In this document: one piece after another, positions 1 through 11,850 of the stretch
How the letters are laid out: every line of letters begins with the position of its first letter
Position numbering within the stretch: position 1 is the first letter of the stretch
Assembly: GCA_036971615.1 (NCBI GenBank)
Contig: JAYKKR010000012.1
Span: 868,001 to 932,000 of the forward strand
Origin: Amyloporia xantha
Taxonomy: Eukaryota; Basidiomycota; Agaricomycetes; Polyporales; Adustoporiaceae
DNA: 64,000 nt
Direction: 5' to 3'
Made by a program: the position numbers and the translations under genes
Notes under the pieces: generated by a model
What the model was told of the DNA's origin: nothing
What the model saw: the letters and a program-made list of their open reading frames with translations, nothing else
Database searches by the model: none

Positions 1-971
1 AACTCTATTGAACGGCGAACTCTCCCTGCCATGTCCACTTCAAGCATGCTGTTCACTCCAAATTCCGGACCCGTATACGTACAAGATCAACGATAAGAAT
101 GGGCTGCGCTGTGGCGTCAGGTTCTTCTCGACCCATGCTGTATATGTACTAATTACAGTGGGTCTTCCATTCAAGACTCATTACCGTCGGTTCGATAAGT
201 CTCGAGATCTCCCTTATTATAAAACGATGTTTGAAGACCTCTTTCACCATATAGCACGGAATTTTATAATCGGACAGAACTGTCGATTTGGTACGGCATG
301 AGGCCTTTACTAGTGACAGAATGGAGGATGTCCGGTCCTTGGACTTCGAGTCGGGCGATAGACTATGGTCATTTCGGTCGGATGACTTTTGGGATGTCTG
401 ATACCTGTGCGGGCAAATGATGCGGGGGCGTGCAACATAGACGGAGCATATTAAGTGCATAACATTTTGTGTTTAGAGAGGTGTGTGTGTTCTGCATGGA
501 GGTCCGCGTGTTGCGGGACGCTTTTACCTGACCGCGTTGTTCTCTCAGATGCACTGCGCTTGGTTACCTGTGCCTGTCCCGTGTCGATATTACATACGGG
601 ATTGACTTCCATAATGATACTCCAACTAAACATGTGGATAATTGGGTTTGATGCCTTCAATTGCTGCCACCGACAACTGAACGTTTTCTTGCACGTAATT
701 GGTGATACTGATACTTTTGTCAATACCGCGTATTAAGGTAGGTTCGACGGACTCGAAATATTTCTCTGGCTGAGCAGTGGCGTATAAAAACCCCACATCC
801 GCAGCCTCCGGTTGTGGCACTTTGGCATCCCTTTCTAACGTATTTGTCCTTCTGATTGCCGCTCAGATTTTAGAAGCCTGCTTATATTTGTTTTCAGCAC
901 CCGAAGGAGTCCTGTTCGGCGCCAAAGTCTTACTCTATAACGTCAACATTGTGGGCCGCAGTTCTTCAGCA
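1..971. other. Left-edge non-coding stretch
   Basis: No reading frame here resembles a known protein, and the open stretches on both strands are short and unlinked by convincing splice sites. It probably holds the upstream region of the FAD oxidoreductase gene that starts at 972. An in-frame start also exists at 777, but it would add 65 residues with no family resemblance. Confidence 0.4.
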
Positions 972-3950
972 ATGTCCTCCCGTGAGACACGCGCCATAAA
1001 CATACCTCGGTCGGGATTGTCTCAAACGCTCCTCGATGAGTTGCGTGCAGCAGTCAAAGGACCTGTCTTCCGTCCTGCCGACCCAGAGTAAGTATTCGAT
1101 CCTTCCTCTAGATCATGGCTCTGGTTTATGATGTCGACTGATGGGAAGATACCTGTAGATTCGCCGAACGATCCAAGACATTCAACGGAAAACTCGTCTG
1201 TCTTTCTCGTGTGCTCGTTTCTCCTCTAGACGCACAGGATGTGAGCGCCATTATCCGCTTTTGCATCAAGCACAATCTCTCCCCTTCAGTGAAGGCTGGC
1301 GGATATGCGACAGCTGGCTGGGCGGTAGCAGGCGATGTGATCATTGACCTCAGGATGCTGCGAGAATGCAACATCGAGCCGCCCTTACCGGAAACGGATG
1401 CTGAAGCACAAGGTAGGAAGGACTGGACGCCGCTTCGAGACATGCCTCCTCCCGGGAGCAAGGGAAAGGGTCGTGCCGGCGTAACCCAGGATGCCATGGC
1501 TGGTAGAATTGTCTTGAGTTCCGTGAATCGTTCTTCTGTGGGGCTGTCGCCTACAATACCTGCGAGCACAGGTACGAAGCGACGACGTGACGACAATGAG
1601 GAACCCGAGGCAGATGCCCTTCCCAAGCTTAAAGCCACTCAGGAAAAGCGCAATCTCCTGCGATCTTACGACGGTGCCTCAGAGCATGTCGCTTCTTTCT
1701 TCCGTGGTCCGCCTCTTGAACCCGAGGAAGGAGAAGAGCCAAGACAGCCACCGGCTAATCGAAGGAGGATACACTCCCCGGAGCCGTTCACCCGTCCTTC
1801 TCAAAATTCCCAGCAGGACAATGAACCCGAGCCAACGAGCAAAATCGATAGTCATGCACGAATTCGCTCCGATTTAGACCCCAGTCGCAGTGCAGAATCT
1901 GCTTCTTCTGGTTCGACAACGTCAGCCAGCACCTCGCGCGACGTAGACAGAGGCATGCTCGTTCCTTCCGCTCCCAGCACGCTCAGGGAGGCTCAGGAAC
2001 CCTTTGGGTACATGTCGTCAGACGAGCCTTCTGAGCCCCATCCACCGATGTACAGCGGCAGCAACCCGTTCACCGCCACTCCTTCCTCTGCTTCCATGAC
2101 CTTTACTTCTGCACGGATGCTGCCTCGTATGGGGATGGGGATGGGTAGCTGGACCCCGCCGCCGTCTGCCTCCATGGGAACCCAAGGTGTTTGGAGTGCC
2201 GGCGTCGGGCCCCGCATGTCCATGCCATCGTCCCCTCACGTCGTCTCCGCATCTGGACTCAGCTTCCCTCCGATGCCCGCTTTCCCTCAGAATATGACGA
2301 TGGGTCTAGGTTCTTTTGCATTGCCCCTCGGGCAAATGGCCCCACCCATGCCGCCCGCGCAGCCTGTGCATAAACATGCATACGTTACACTGGGGGCGGG
2401 GATGCGTCAGAAGGAGGTAGACATATACACCGCGGAGCATCCGCTCGAAGGAGTTAGTGCTGTGACGGGTATGAAGGAGGACGGCCTAGTGCCGTATCAC
2501 ATCCCATCGTGAGTGTGTTCACTTCGAATTCCTTCCATGGAGACTGACTGCTGAGCATTTGTGCTATTGTAGATCTGCACACCCTGTTGGTTCTTCGATT
2601 CTACTGCTTGGTGGCTTCGGTTTCATCAGCCGGATGTATGGGCTAAGCATCGATAATGTAGTCGAGGTAGAAATGGTACTTGCAGACGGGCGTATTGTTG
2701 TTGTCAGTCAAGATGACGATCCAGGTGAACTCTGATATGACTGTTTTTGGCTTGCACTGGAATATTGACTTCTAATCTTCGATGTTCAAATGTAAGACCT
2801 CTGGTGGGCCATACGAGGAGCAGGCCCGGCATTTGGTATCGCCACTCGCTACAAAGTGAGAGCCTTTCCGGTTCCCATTGTCTTCGCTGGCAACCTTATC
2901 TAGTAAGTAATTGACTTTTATGATTGAGGTGTGAAGATCTGGGCAAACCGTCCACTGCAGTCGCTTTCATCGTGCCACGGCGCCCTCGCTCATAAAGCAC
3001 TTCCGCGATTGCATCAAAGGTGCACCGCGAGAGCTGTACGCAAACGTACTCCTTACCGCAGGGCCTGCGGACAAAGATTCGCTCGTCGTCATCCAAATGT
3101 GCTATGTTGGCCCGAAGGAGAAAGGTATAGAATACCTGAACGCTATATCCAGCTGGGACGGCGAACGCTGTCTACTCAATGAGGTCAACGAGAAGAGTTA
3201 TCTGTACCAACAGGACAGTGTCGCGCAGATTCTGCGAGGAAAAGGTCTGTGTTTACGAACGTCCGCTAATAAATCTATTTATCCTATGACATGCAGCGGG
3301 ACGACAGTGGTTTATCCGCTCAGCACTTATTCACTCCTTACCGGACGAAGTTGTGAATAAAACAGTCATCCAATTTGCAGACACTCCAATAGGTTGCAGT
3401 AAGTCTGCGCGCTATTGAGATCACATTGGTGAATCTGACAAGGCGATGTCCGATTAGCTTGGATTTTCGAATTGTCAGGTGGAGCGATCGCTGACTTCGA
3501 AGATACCTGTGTACCTAAGGAGCAGCGAGAGGCGACTTGGACAGTCGCTGCATTGCACCAATGGGAAATGGGAATTGATGATCCGCGATGCATCACATCT
3601 GCGGAGGAGGTGCGCTTCCCTTCTTTTGCACGCACTAAACGTTGACGGATCAAATGTTGGCAGTGGATCGAAGGCGTAATAGGAACCGTTACTCTGGGCG
3701 GGCCTTACCCATCTGTGAGTATTACATCCGACACGTAACGGAGGTCCTGACTGAATTTCGTATTTCGTAGTTCCTTGCACGACATGAGCCTCCTTCTCGT
3801 GCCATGGCGAGCTTCGGTAAGAATTGGTCTCGCCTCGCCCAACTGAAGCGTGAGTTGGACCCAGATTGTCTCTTCAAAAATAACTTCTGGCCGGTCGATA
3901 AAAATGGAGAATCCATCGAACCTCTGACCAACGAGCCACCATCTCCATAG
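972..3950 (+). CDS. FAD-linked (PCMH-type) oxidoreductase with giant internal insert
   Basis: Nine exons give 823 residues: 972-1087, 1159-2508, 2573-2724, 2797-2902, 2961-3244, 3297-3398, 3479-3609, 3664-3714, 3771-3950. Family features seen are a PCMH-type FAD-binding block (VKAGGYATAGWAVAG, then VIIDL), the second half of that fold (GSSILLLGGFGFISRMYG, then a DLWWAIRGAGPAFGIATRY block) and a C-terminal FKNNFWPV motif typical of berberine-bridge/FAD_binding_4 enzymes. These flavoenzymes oxidise small alcohols, sugars or secondary metabolites. Two things are odd. The position usually held by the FAD-linking His (GGH) is Tyr (GGY). About 300 residues (roughly 135-440) of Ser/Pro/Gly/Met-rich low-complexity sequence interrupt the FAD domain inside one exon. 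No secretion signal is seen. Substrate unknown. Confidence 0.8.
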
Positions 3951-4232
3951 CTTGCATCGACCGCTAAGCATCGTACATGTACTATTATGCTACCATTGTC
4001 CCTTGATCACCACAATATCCATCCATCCATACTAGGAAATGCTTGTAATATAGGAGAACATGCTGTTACAACAAATATAGCGTGTGCTGACGGATAACCA
4101 ATGTGCAACCTACAGACAAAGAGTGCCTCTACAAGGTATCAAAAACGAAAAGACAACATTTACAAGAAACGATGAGGGAATGTTGGTATCCACGCAGCAC
4201 ACAATCCAATAATATACATAGTCAATGGCAGG

Positions 4233-7200
4233 CTAGTCCGTTGGGACGAGGAAACTAGCCAATGCCCATCCAATGTCATGAATCTCGTTTCTGACAAGCA
4301 AGAGGCAGTCTTCACCATCGTCAACATAAAGAGGCAGATCGTTGTGCAAAGATGGATGCCCTGCTTCCTGTAGTACGTCATAAGTGTCGCCTACACGCAG
4401 TGTGAAGAAGGGTAGGTCACGATATGAGACGCCTGCTGGAGGCTCGCACACATGCACTACCCTGCAACTATACATCGCGGGGAACTTGGAGCCGCTAACG
4501 CTTGGGCGTCTGCTGATGTGCTTGCTCGAGGATGTCGACCCGCCTGAAAATGACGCCATTTTTGGCGACGGTGAGGGGGACGGTGAAAGACCGATTGGTA
4601 GGGACGGTGAGCGTTGATGACGAGTGGAAGTAGTTGTGCCGGGGAGAAGGGTCTCGGTCAACCGCCGCTTGAATGATGGCTTCCGTGTCGGTCTACCCCG
4701 GTCAAGATCTAGGCTGTACTGTCTTTCCTGCGCAATCTCCAAAGCGGCGTGAGGTGGGACCCTCATGCGAATGATCTCTGACTGGTCGAGCATGCGTCCC
4801 TGTGAACGCGATTTCTTCAAGGGCAGAGGGGAAGGTATGGGCATACTCTTCGTCCGGGAATACATCGGCTTCTGCGGTACAGCCTCGAGATGCACCAGCG
4901 CCGCACTGTAACCATAGCCGATCTCTGCGGGATCAATGTTATTGATGCTATGGCTTGGGCCATGTCCTGTCGACTTCGTCGACTTGGTTGATTTGCCTGA
5001 CTTCTTTGAACGCAGGCTTTCGTTCGAATTATGGCGTTCAAGCGGCCGAGTTTTCCCAACTTCCATGGAGCGCACGCTGCGTGCCTTCGCACTGACTGGG
5101 GTCTGCAAAGACAATGTCGAAGGCGAGCTTGGAGGCTCATTGAGAGGGTCCATGGATGTCAGGATTGAAGACACGATCACAGTTGAGCTTGTCTCACTCC
5201 AACTGTCGTCGACTAGTTTCATCCGGAAGTTGGACATCTGTCGTCCTGCAGGATGCCTCTTCTCGGGGTGTCGCACGATATTGAGTCCCAGAACATTGGA
5301 CTCGACGTCTGCGAAGCGGCTCCACCAGACTCGGACCGTTTCTGCTGCGCCTGCATTCATCTCCCCCTCGACTTTGAGTGCATTCCATAACACCAACCAG
5401 CGATCACGCACACGGCCCCAAAATTCAGCCTGCGACGCGATGAACTTCCTGATACACAGTCCGATACCCTTGTCGAGTAGAACGATGTACTGCGGGAGTT
5501 CAGCCGCAAGCTGTGCACGTATAGCGACGTAGGATTGCGAAGCTTCCAGTAATTGTGGTGAGGGACGGGTCTTGGCAACATTGAGGTTGAGGAGACCGAA
5601 ATGTAATGGTTCAAGCGTCTGCATCGCTTCGAGCAGGCGAAGGGGTGCCAGGGTCGAGTCCACTAATTTCGTCAGATCACTCAGGACCTTGGACTTGATG
5701 GTAGTCTCGAGCTCTGCGCACAAATCCGGGATTTCCTTGGAGACAACGGTCATGAAAGCCTCGAAAGCTTCCGACTCCTCCGGCTTCGTCACACCGATCA
5801 CTTGCCCGAAACTCAGAGACCACACCCGGAAGTGCTCCATGGACACCCGCACCAGATCCGACCATTCCATGGCGTCCTTCGCGAACGTGCGCGCGAAAGT
5901 TTCACAGCGTCTCACCTCCTCACCCATCTTCACGACCTGCTCCGCCTCCTGGTTCGCCTCCGACCCCTCCTTCAGCTTGCCCATCTTCCCGCTGATGCTC
6001 TTCATGCGACCCAAGCTCACAGATTTAGACACACCGACATTCAAGCCCTTCTTCTTGGGTTTTGGTTTGGGATCGCTGTTCCTCTTGCTCGGGGACTGGC
6101 CATGGGACCGTTCAACACCTCCTTAATGACCTCCCGCCGCCGCCGTCCCTCATTCACGCCGCGCGCAACCTCCTCCATCTTCTTGCGCGCCAGCTTGAGA
6201 TTCGCCTTATCTGAATGCGCATCGGGCGTCTCCTCAATAATTGCGCCCAGCAAGAGAGCATACTTCAACAGCCGCTGCACGGGCTTGATCAGGAGTGAGG
6301 GCAGGTCCCACGCGTGTGTCAGACTGGACGCAAGCGAGCGTGACTGTGCGAGGTATGTAGCAAGCGCGGGGGTCTGCGGCAGGCTACTCAGGTGTTCCAG
6401 TGCGTTCGCGTGCTTGGTGATATATGAGAGGTACAGCGGCTCCAGAGTGGGAATCTGCACACATGGTCAGACCCTGCGCACACCGGAAAGAAACCCACCT
6501 ACCGTCGCTAGAAAGAGCGCTCCGACATGGTCCTCGCCTGACCCACCTTCCAACGCGGAGCCTAACGCTTCTTCAATTTGCTCTGTGAACGTGTCCGAGA
6601 ACGCGGCAATATCGGCCACATTGCTGAAGATGATCCGGATGTCTTCGCGGGTCATGGGTGGAGGGGTGGAGGTAGAGGCTGCAGCTCCAGTTGACAGGTC
6701 TGACGACTGTGCACGCGACGATGACCCAGACCCAGGTGGCGTCGACGAGCCCGTCTGGAACGGTGCAGGCTGGCCTATCGCATAATGCCTAAGTACTGAG
6801 TTAATTGAGCCACGGCCGCCGTATGCTCACCTAGCGCCAGCGGAATGTGGATGTCTCGTATGAGAGCTAAATCAGATGCATACGCACGCTCACTGGACAG
6901 AAGTTCTTCCAGTGCGTGTATACGTTTCGAAATGGCCGGCCGGTGAAGCGACGAGTCTGAGACTGAACCAGACAGAGACAGCGATACGGGCACGGACGAT
7001 GCGGGAACAACTGCAGACACAGACACGCTCGCAGAATTTGCATCTTCGTGTTCATCCTGTTCGTGTTCAGGTTCTTGTTCGCGATCACGATCGTCGTCAT
7101 GAACAGATGTAGCAGAGATGGACGGATCGGGTGTGATGGGCAGAGGTTTGTCAGGAGTGGGTGCACGAAGAGAACGGCTGGACTTGATGCTCGCTGGTTG

Positions 7201-7696
7201 TGAGGAGAGCAGGCCAGAAAATGAGCCGAAACTGCGCGAGTGCGACAAAGGCATTTCTTCAGTGTCCGGAGCAAGGTCGGAATGCTCCTGCTTGAGCAGG
7301 GAGGCGGATGCACGCCGCGTTGGCGCGGTAGGACGGAGGAGAGCGGGGTGGCCGCGGTGGAGAGGAGGCGCACAGACTGGGCGAGGAGGGGGGAGTGGAA
7401 TAGGATGCACTTTCAGACGTCTCGGTCGCGCTTGTGCTAGTTGAGAGCCTGAAGCTTGTCGGAGGGCCTGTTATGCCCACGCGGCGGGAATGAGGCTCGG
7501 TGTAGGAGGTATTCTCGAAAGAGGTGTCCTCTCCAGAAGGAGAACCCATCTCCGTAGCCGTGAAAGGGGAGAGACCTCCACTGCACCTGTCACCGAAGCG
7601 CTCCGTGGATCCGCCACTCTCGGTCATCCGCCCTGCGCTATCTTCGGCAGAGGCTGCTGTCCCTGAAGCTGAAGACTGGAGGGTATCCTGTGACAT
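4233..7696 (-). CDS. Rho/Cdc42 guanine nucleotide exchange factor (DH-BAR, C-terminal SH3-like)
   Basis: The N-terminus is Ser-rich and disordered. A DH domain follows (starting near KRIHALEELLSSERAYASDL, with the conserved KPVQRLLKYALLL helix), then a BAR-like helical region (VVKMGEEVRRCETFARTFAK onward) and a basic Ser-rich linker. The end is SH3-like (LRVGDTYDVLQEAG ... DCLLLVRNEIHDIGWALA). This order matches Gef1/Tuba-type GEFs, which load GTP on Cdc42 at membranes. Clear introns are 6775-6830, 6455-6502 and 6096-6157. The reading frame changes between about 7400 and 7260, so one further intron (or an indel) lies there and I could not place it. The first ATG taken is 7696; a GT-AG pair just upstream may be a 5' UTR intron. 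Family assignment is firm, exact N-terminus is not. Confidence 0.82.
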
Positions 7697-8462
7697 GTCT
7701 AAGCTCGGGGTGTATAGCTGAGAAGCAGAGAAGGGTGCTTACTCGACCTGCTCACGCTCTTCAAATTGGTTTCATACACGTGAAAGGCGTGCGCCTGCAA
7801 TGAAGACAACCCTCCACGTGCACACTCGCGTGTTTTACCCGAGAGTATCTGAGACAAATTAGCCGCGAGCGGAGGGGTATGAGTATGAGGGCGTTAGGGT
7901 GTGTGCTAAAGTCAAGCTGGAATCAAGAAGAGAAGGGCGCTGGGGAGCGCCATGACTTATCGCGTTCATACTGTCATTTGCCATATAAGGTAGGTAACAC
8001 CTCTTGTCGCCATAGAACCTGCAAATTTTTATATGAGCACCTCGATGATGAGGCACTGTGACAATAATTGCAGACAGTATGAAGCAAATAAATGTTGCGC
8101 GTATTATAGAGGGTATCTAACTTTCGGCGGAACAGAAACCGAATATCCTCAAGGCTCTCGTTTGTTGGCCACATTGGGCCTTCGATCGTGATCTTGACAT
8201 TCCAATATACATGTCCTAATAAAAAGTAGACCTATTTACTTCGAAGTTCGGGGCACATTTTTTCGCGTTATGCTGCCGTATCAGAATGGCATTCACGTAC
8301 TTCAAGTATTCAACGCTTATAACCTCAGTCAAGAACAAGGTAACGTGCGGACTCCGCATCCAAAATTCCTTTCCCCACTTTGAGATGCATTATTCTCATC
8401 CTGGCCCATCATAAAGCATTCGCCCGAGATCCAAATGTCTGCGCACTGACGTATGTAAAAGC
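7697..8462. other. Intergenic, GEF promoter and acyltransferase 3' flank
   Basis: No coding signal. It should contain the promoter of the GEF gene (read leftwards) and the 3' end of the acyltransferase gene. Confidence 0.4.
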
Positions 8463-9788
8463 CTACCACGGCATATCATAAACGTCGCTCTCCATCCCGC
8501 TACCCAGCCTTCCAAAGACCACCTCTGCTACAGGGTCTCGCCCTTCCTCAAACCTCATCACGATATTGAACAGCGTCTCAATGCTTGCAAGGCCTCCTCT
8601 CGCCAAATCAGGGCTGCAGCAAATTGCCTGCGGCGCACCCACCGTGTCCCCGAACACGCGGCGTCGTAGGACGTTCGCGCCCACGACCTCGCTAAGTCCT
8701 ACATCGTCCCGTTTCGCGTCGCCGATTATTTCCTGGCAAAGGCCACGTGCTCGTTCCAACCGCAAAGGCGAGCCCGCGAGCCACGGCGGCTCGTCCACCA
8801 GCTTGTTCAACAGGAAGTGGTTTGTATGCACTATGATCCCGTCCGCATCTGCATCAACATAAGCCGGACCGCGAGGGGAGAGCTCGAGCCCGCGCCCCCC
8901 GTGTGCATCTGCAATGAGCACATGCTGGCTTGACGCTGAACCGCCAAGAGACTCGATGATGGATATGGCTGCAGCAGCAGACGTAGATTCGAGCGCGATG
9001 CGGAGAAGAAGGTGGATGGGCAGAAGGGTAAAGTCCGTTGGGCGCGCACGGATGGCATTGAGACAAACGCCGACAGAGCAGGAGTTGAAGCCTATTTTGC
9101 CGACAATGCCCGGCTAGAGAATTCAACGTAGTAGAGTTCCAGGAGTCAGCCATTTCAAATACAGGATATCAATTATGGGTCATGTTTGCGCGCGTACCTC
9201 CATAACCATCCAAATGGTAGGTTTCCCCTCTTGCTTGATCGATGCAATCACCAAGTTCCCTCCTACACTCGTGCGCCAGTCCCAGTTCTGGGCCAATATC
9301 TGCACATGCTTTCCCTCCTTCCCTGACTCGGCCCCAGGCGGAAGCCTCCAAGCAAGGGCCGTGCACCCGTCATCCCACTGCCCCAGCGCAATCTCACTCC
9401 TACAGTTGAGCGCGACGACGTCCAGCAGCCCCACCTCCGCATCCCTATCGCCGTAGGCAGACGATTGTCCGACCCCGTCAGCGATCCCGCGCATCTCCTC
9501 TAGCAGATCGGGCGCCAGGCGCTCGATCGTGTCGTGGAACCGCGCCGCGAAGTCGAGCACCTGGTCCCATTCGAGTTTGCACGTATCGATGAAGATGCCG
9601 CGGTAGATGGTGAGTTGGCTGAAGATTTGAGCGGCGAGGAGGCGGCCGTGGGCTAGACCGATCTATGGGCACGACACTGAACTTAGTATATTGACACTAT
9701 CGGGATATGAATGAGAACAACGCCTACTAACCTCGTACGGTGAACCGCTCAGCTCGACTCTGGGCACGCTGTTCTGCCAGGGATCCAT
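8463..9788 (-). CDS. C45-type acyltransferase/hydrolase (penicillin acyltransferase-like, NTN fold)
   Basis: Three exons (9732-9788, 9198-9662, 8463-9113) give 390 residues. The start reads MDPWQNSVPRVELSGSPYEI, followed by GLAHGRLLAAQIFSQLTIYR, the usual entrance to the peptidase C45/AAT family. The catalytic Cys is seen in DDGCTALAW at about residue 119, preceded by Gly. In this family the precursor is cleaved just before that Cys, which becomes the N-terminal nucleophile. A PGIVGKIGFNS block and an IVHTNHFL block fit the rest of the fold. Relatives include fungal isopenicillin-N acyltransferase and amidohydrolases, so the real substrate is unknown. No biosynthetic cluster partners (NRPS, PKS) lie next to it in this window. 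There is no C-terminal peroxisomal tripeptide; it ends in DMPW. Confidence 0.85.
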
Positions 9789-10266
9789 AGCAGAAGCACT
9801 GCGAAATGACCCTTCAAGGTGAAGAGGTCCCGGCTTATCATCTCCCTGCGTTCTGGCACAAAGTTCAACACTGGCGCAGCCAACCCTCTTGTTCCTTACT
9901 CTTCGTTCGGCCGGCCGAGGCTTGACTTAGAGATACTGAGAAGATCCGCTGCATGATAAGGGTGTACACTCTCGGCCTGCAGTTCTGCCAAGCCTTCTCA
10001 GTATTTATAGCATGCGTTGTGCAGCTACTTCGCAGCGCTCGCGCTTCTCGTGGTAACAAAGTTTAAAGAGCCGCCCGATATTCCCATTGAACAGATTGTG
10101 GTGCCTGTCTGCTCGCATTGACATGTCAGATAAATATGGGTTCCACGTACATATTCCATACATTTCGCAGTTGTACTATGCCCACACTCGCCATCCCAAT
10201 ACAGCCCGGGACATCCAACCGAGGAATCTGCCAATCGAACCCGAACTAGTCTTCTTCTCTCACCCA
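9789..10266. other. Intergenic between acyltransferase and penta-EF-hand genes
   Basis: Probable promoter of the acyltransferase gene plus the 3' flank of the EF-hand gene. A TATAAA-like stretch on the minus strand near 10000-10010 (GCATAAATAC) is the only possible core promoter element I saw. Confidence 0.3.
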
Positions 10267-11504
10267 TTACGGCGCACTGAGAACCGTGCTCATGAACTGC
10301 TCGTAGTTTATCTGGATCCACCCATCGTTATTGGCGTCCAGCCTCCGGAATGCCTCCGTGAGTTGTTTCACCACAACGCAAGCGCGCACGAAGCGGTCAA
10401 ACGTGATCCCGGGCGGTGCGCCTGTGCCCATAGAGCCGCTCGCACCTATGCCAGAGCCTTCATGAATGTCTACCCCGAAGGGTAGGTTGGTTAGTCATGA
10501 GACATAAAGAACCAATGCGATCATGTAAAGGTGCTCACCGTATTTACGCTCCAGGAGGTTGAGTATCTGGGGTGTAAGGTTGTATCCGAATTGCGTTAAG
10601 GCATTACGGAGCTCGCGGACGTCAATTGTCCCCGACCTGTCACGATCGAAGTGCCTGTATACGTTTTGCCAATCCTGGAAGAGGGAGCAGGTCATGCACC
10701 AGTTCCCCAGTACAACGATGCGAGTATACCTTAATGTACTTCCAGACGCCTGCAAACTAATGTGGAATCAGTGCTAGTAATAGTGTTTTACACGCAAGTG
10801 ATTGAACCTCATTGTATCCAATTGCCCCACTGCGATCAACATCCTTCAGACTGGGCATCAGCATCGATGTGAATACAACCGTGAATATCACGCACAAAAA
10901 TTGCCATCAACATCCTTACAGTGTCGAGGTCGAATGCTGCAGCCGCCGTTAGCAGGAGACGGCACAGAATACAATCGGAACTTACGTGTCCAGTCTCCAT
11001 TCATAAGAGCTTTCTCTTAAAGACGTCTCGTGTTGAGCCCTGTTTTCATATCAAGGCCAAAATTTGACTCACGTAGTTCATGTACACTGATTTGGCCGGA
11101 GCGGTCTGTGTCGACTGCGATAAACCAGCCCCAAAGTCTGCAAATGGTTGTTAACTCTCCTCGTAGAACCTGTCTCAAATGCCTGACAGTGCTCGTCCAG
11201 GATATTGACTCACTGAGGATCGGCTCCGGGCGGTGGTGCTGTGTGACCTCCAGATGGGGCGAAACCACCGGGCTCCCCATATCCCCCTCCATAGCCTTCT
11301 CCAGGAGACCCTCCGTAGCCAGATCCTCCATAACCACCGGCAGGAGATCCTCCATAATCGCCACTATATCCTCCCCCATAGCTCCCACCTGAAGCTCCCC
11401 CGTATGAACCTCCGTATCCACCACCGGGCTAGAGACACGTTGTTCTTTGAATGAGCCAAACATTTCCTTGAGACAGTCTATCAACGCACCGCTCCGTAAG
11501 ACAT
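10267..11504 (-). CDS. PEF1: Penta-EF-hand calcium-binding protein (PEF1/ALG-2 family)
   Basis: Nine exons sum to 255 residues: 11490-11504, 11214-11428, 11073-11137, 10986-11015, 10896-10936, 10808-10843, 10730-10756, 10539-10674, 10267-10469. After a 5-residue first exon the N-terminus is a Gly/Tyr-rich tail with many GGYGG and GGSYGG units, as in peflin and ALG-2. EF-hand loops are visible as DTDRSGQISVHEL, DVDRSGAIGYNE, DRDRSGTIDVREL and DANNDGWIQINYE. The linking LQKALMNGDW and FAGVWKYIKDWQNVYRHFD segments are diagnostic of the family. PEF proteins bind calcium, dimerise through the fifth hand and act in membrane trafficking and repair adaptors. One exon is only 27 nt, so automated prediction may miss it. 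Confidence 0.92.
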
Positions 11505-11850
11505 GCCTCAAAAATCGGTCAAGACGGCGTGTGAGGGTGAGATAGAAAGACGGTCTGACTTAATGGCTGCTGCACCGTAACTTATATCGTGCAACCGCAG
11601 CTCGTACTGGGATATCTTGTGATATCCAACACTGTTGGACACAGCCTAGAGTGGAGCGCCTCATCTGTGGGCCAAGGGATCGATGCATTTTGCCAAGCCC
11701 AAGAGGGGACAGACGCGCATCGCGACGCGCCGCGATGCTCACGTGACATACGCGACCACGTCCAAGGCGCGCGGTTGCTGCTGGCCACAACTTTCTCAAA
11801 ACTCTACTGCGTGCTCTGAGAGGCGTCTCAGGCAACTAGGACGCGTAAAA

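Noticed and set aside
7259..7444. Several long overlapping open frames on both strands over the GEF N-terminus
   Set aside because: GC-rich low-complexity sequence opens all frames; only the minus frames joining to the DH domain make sense.
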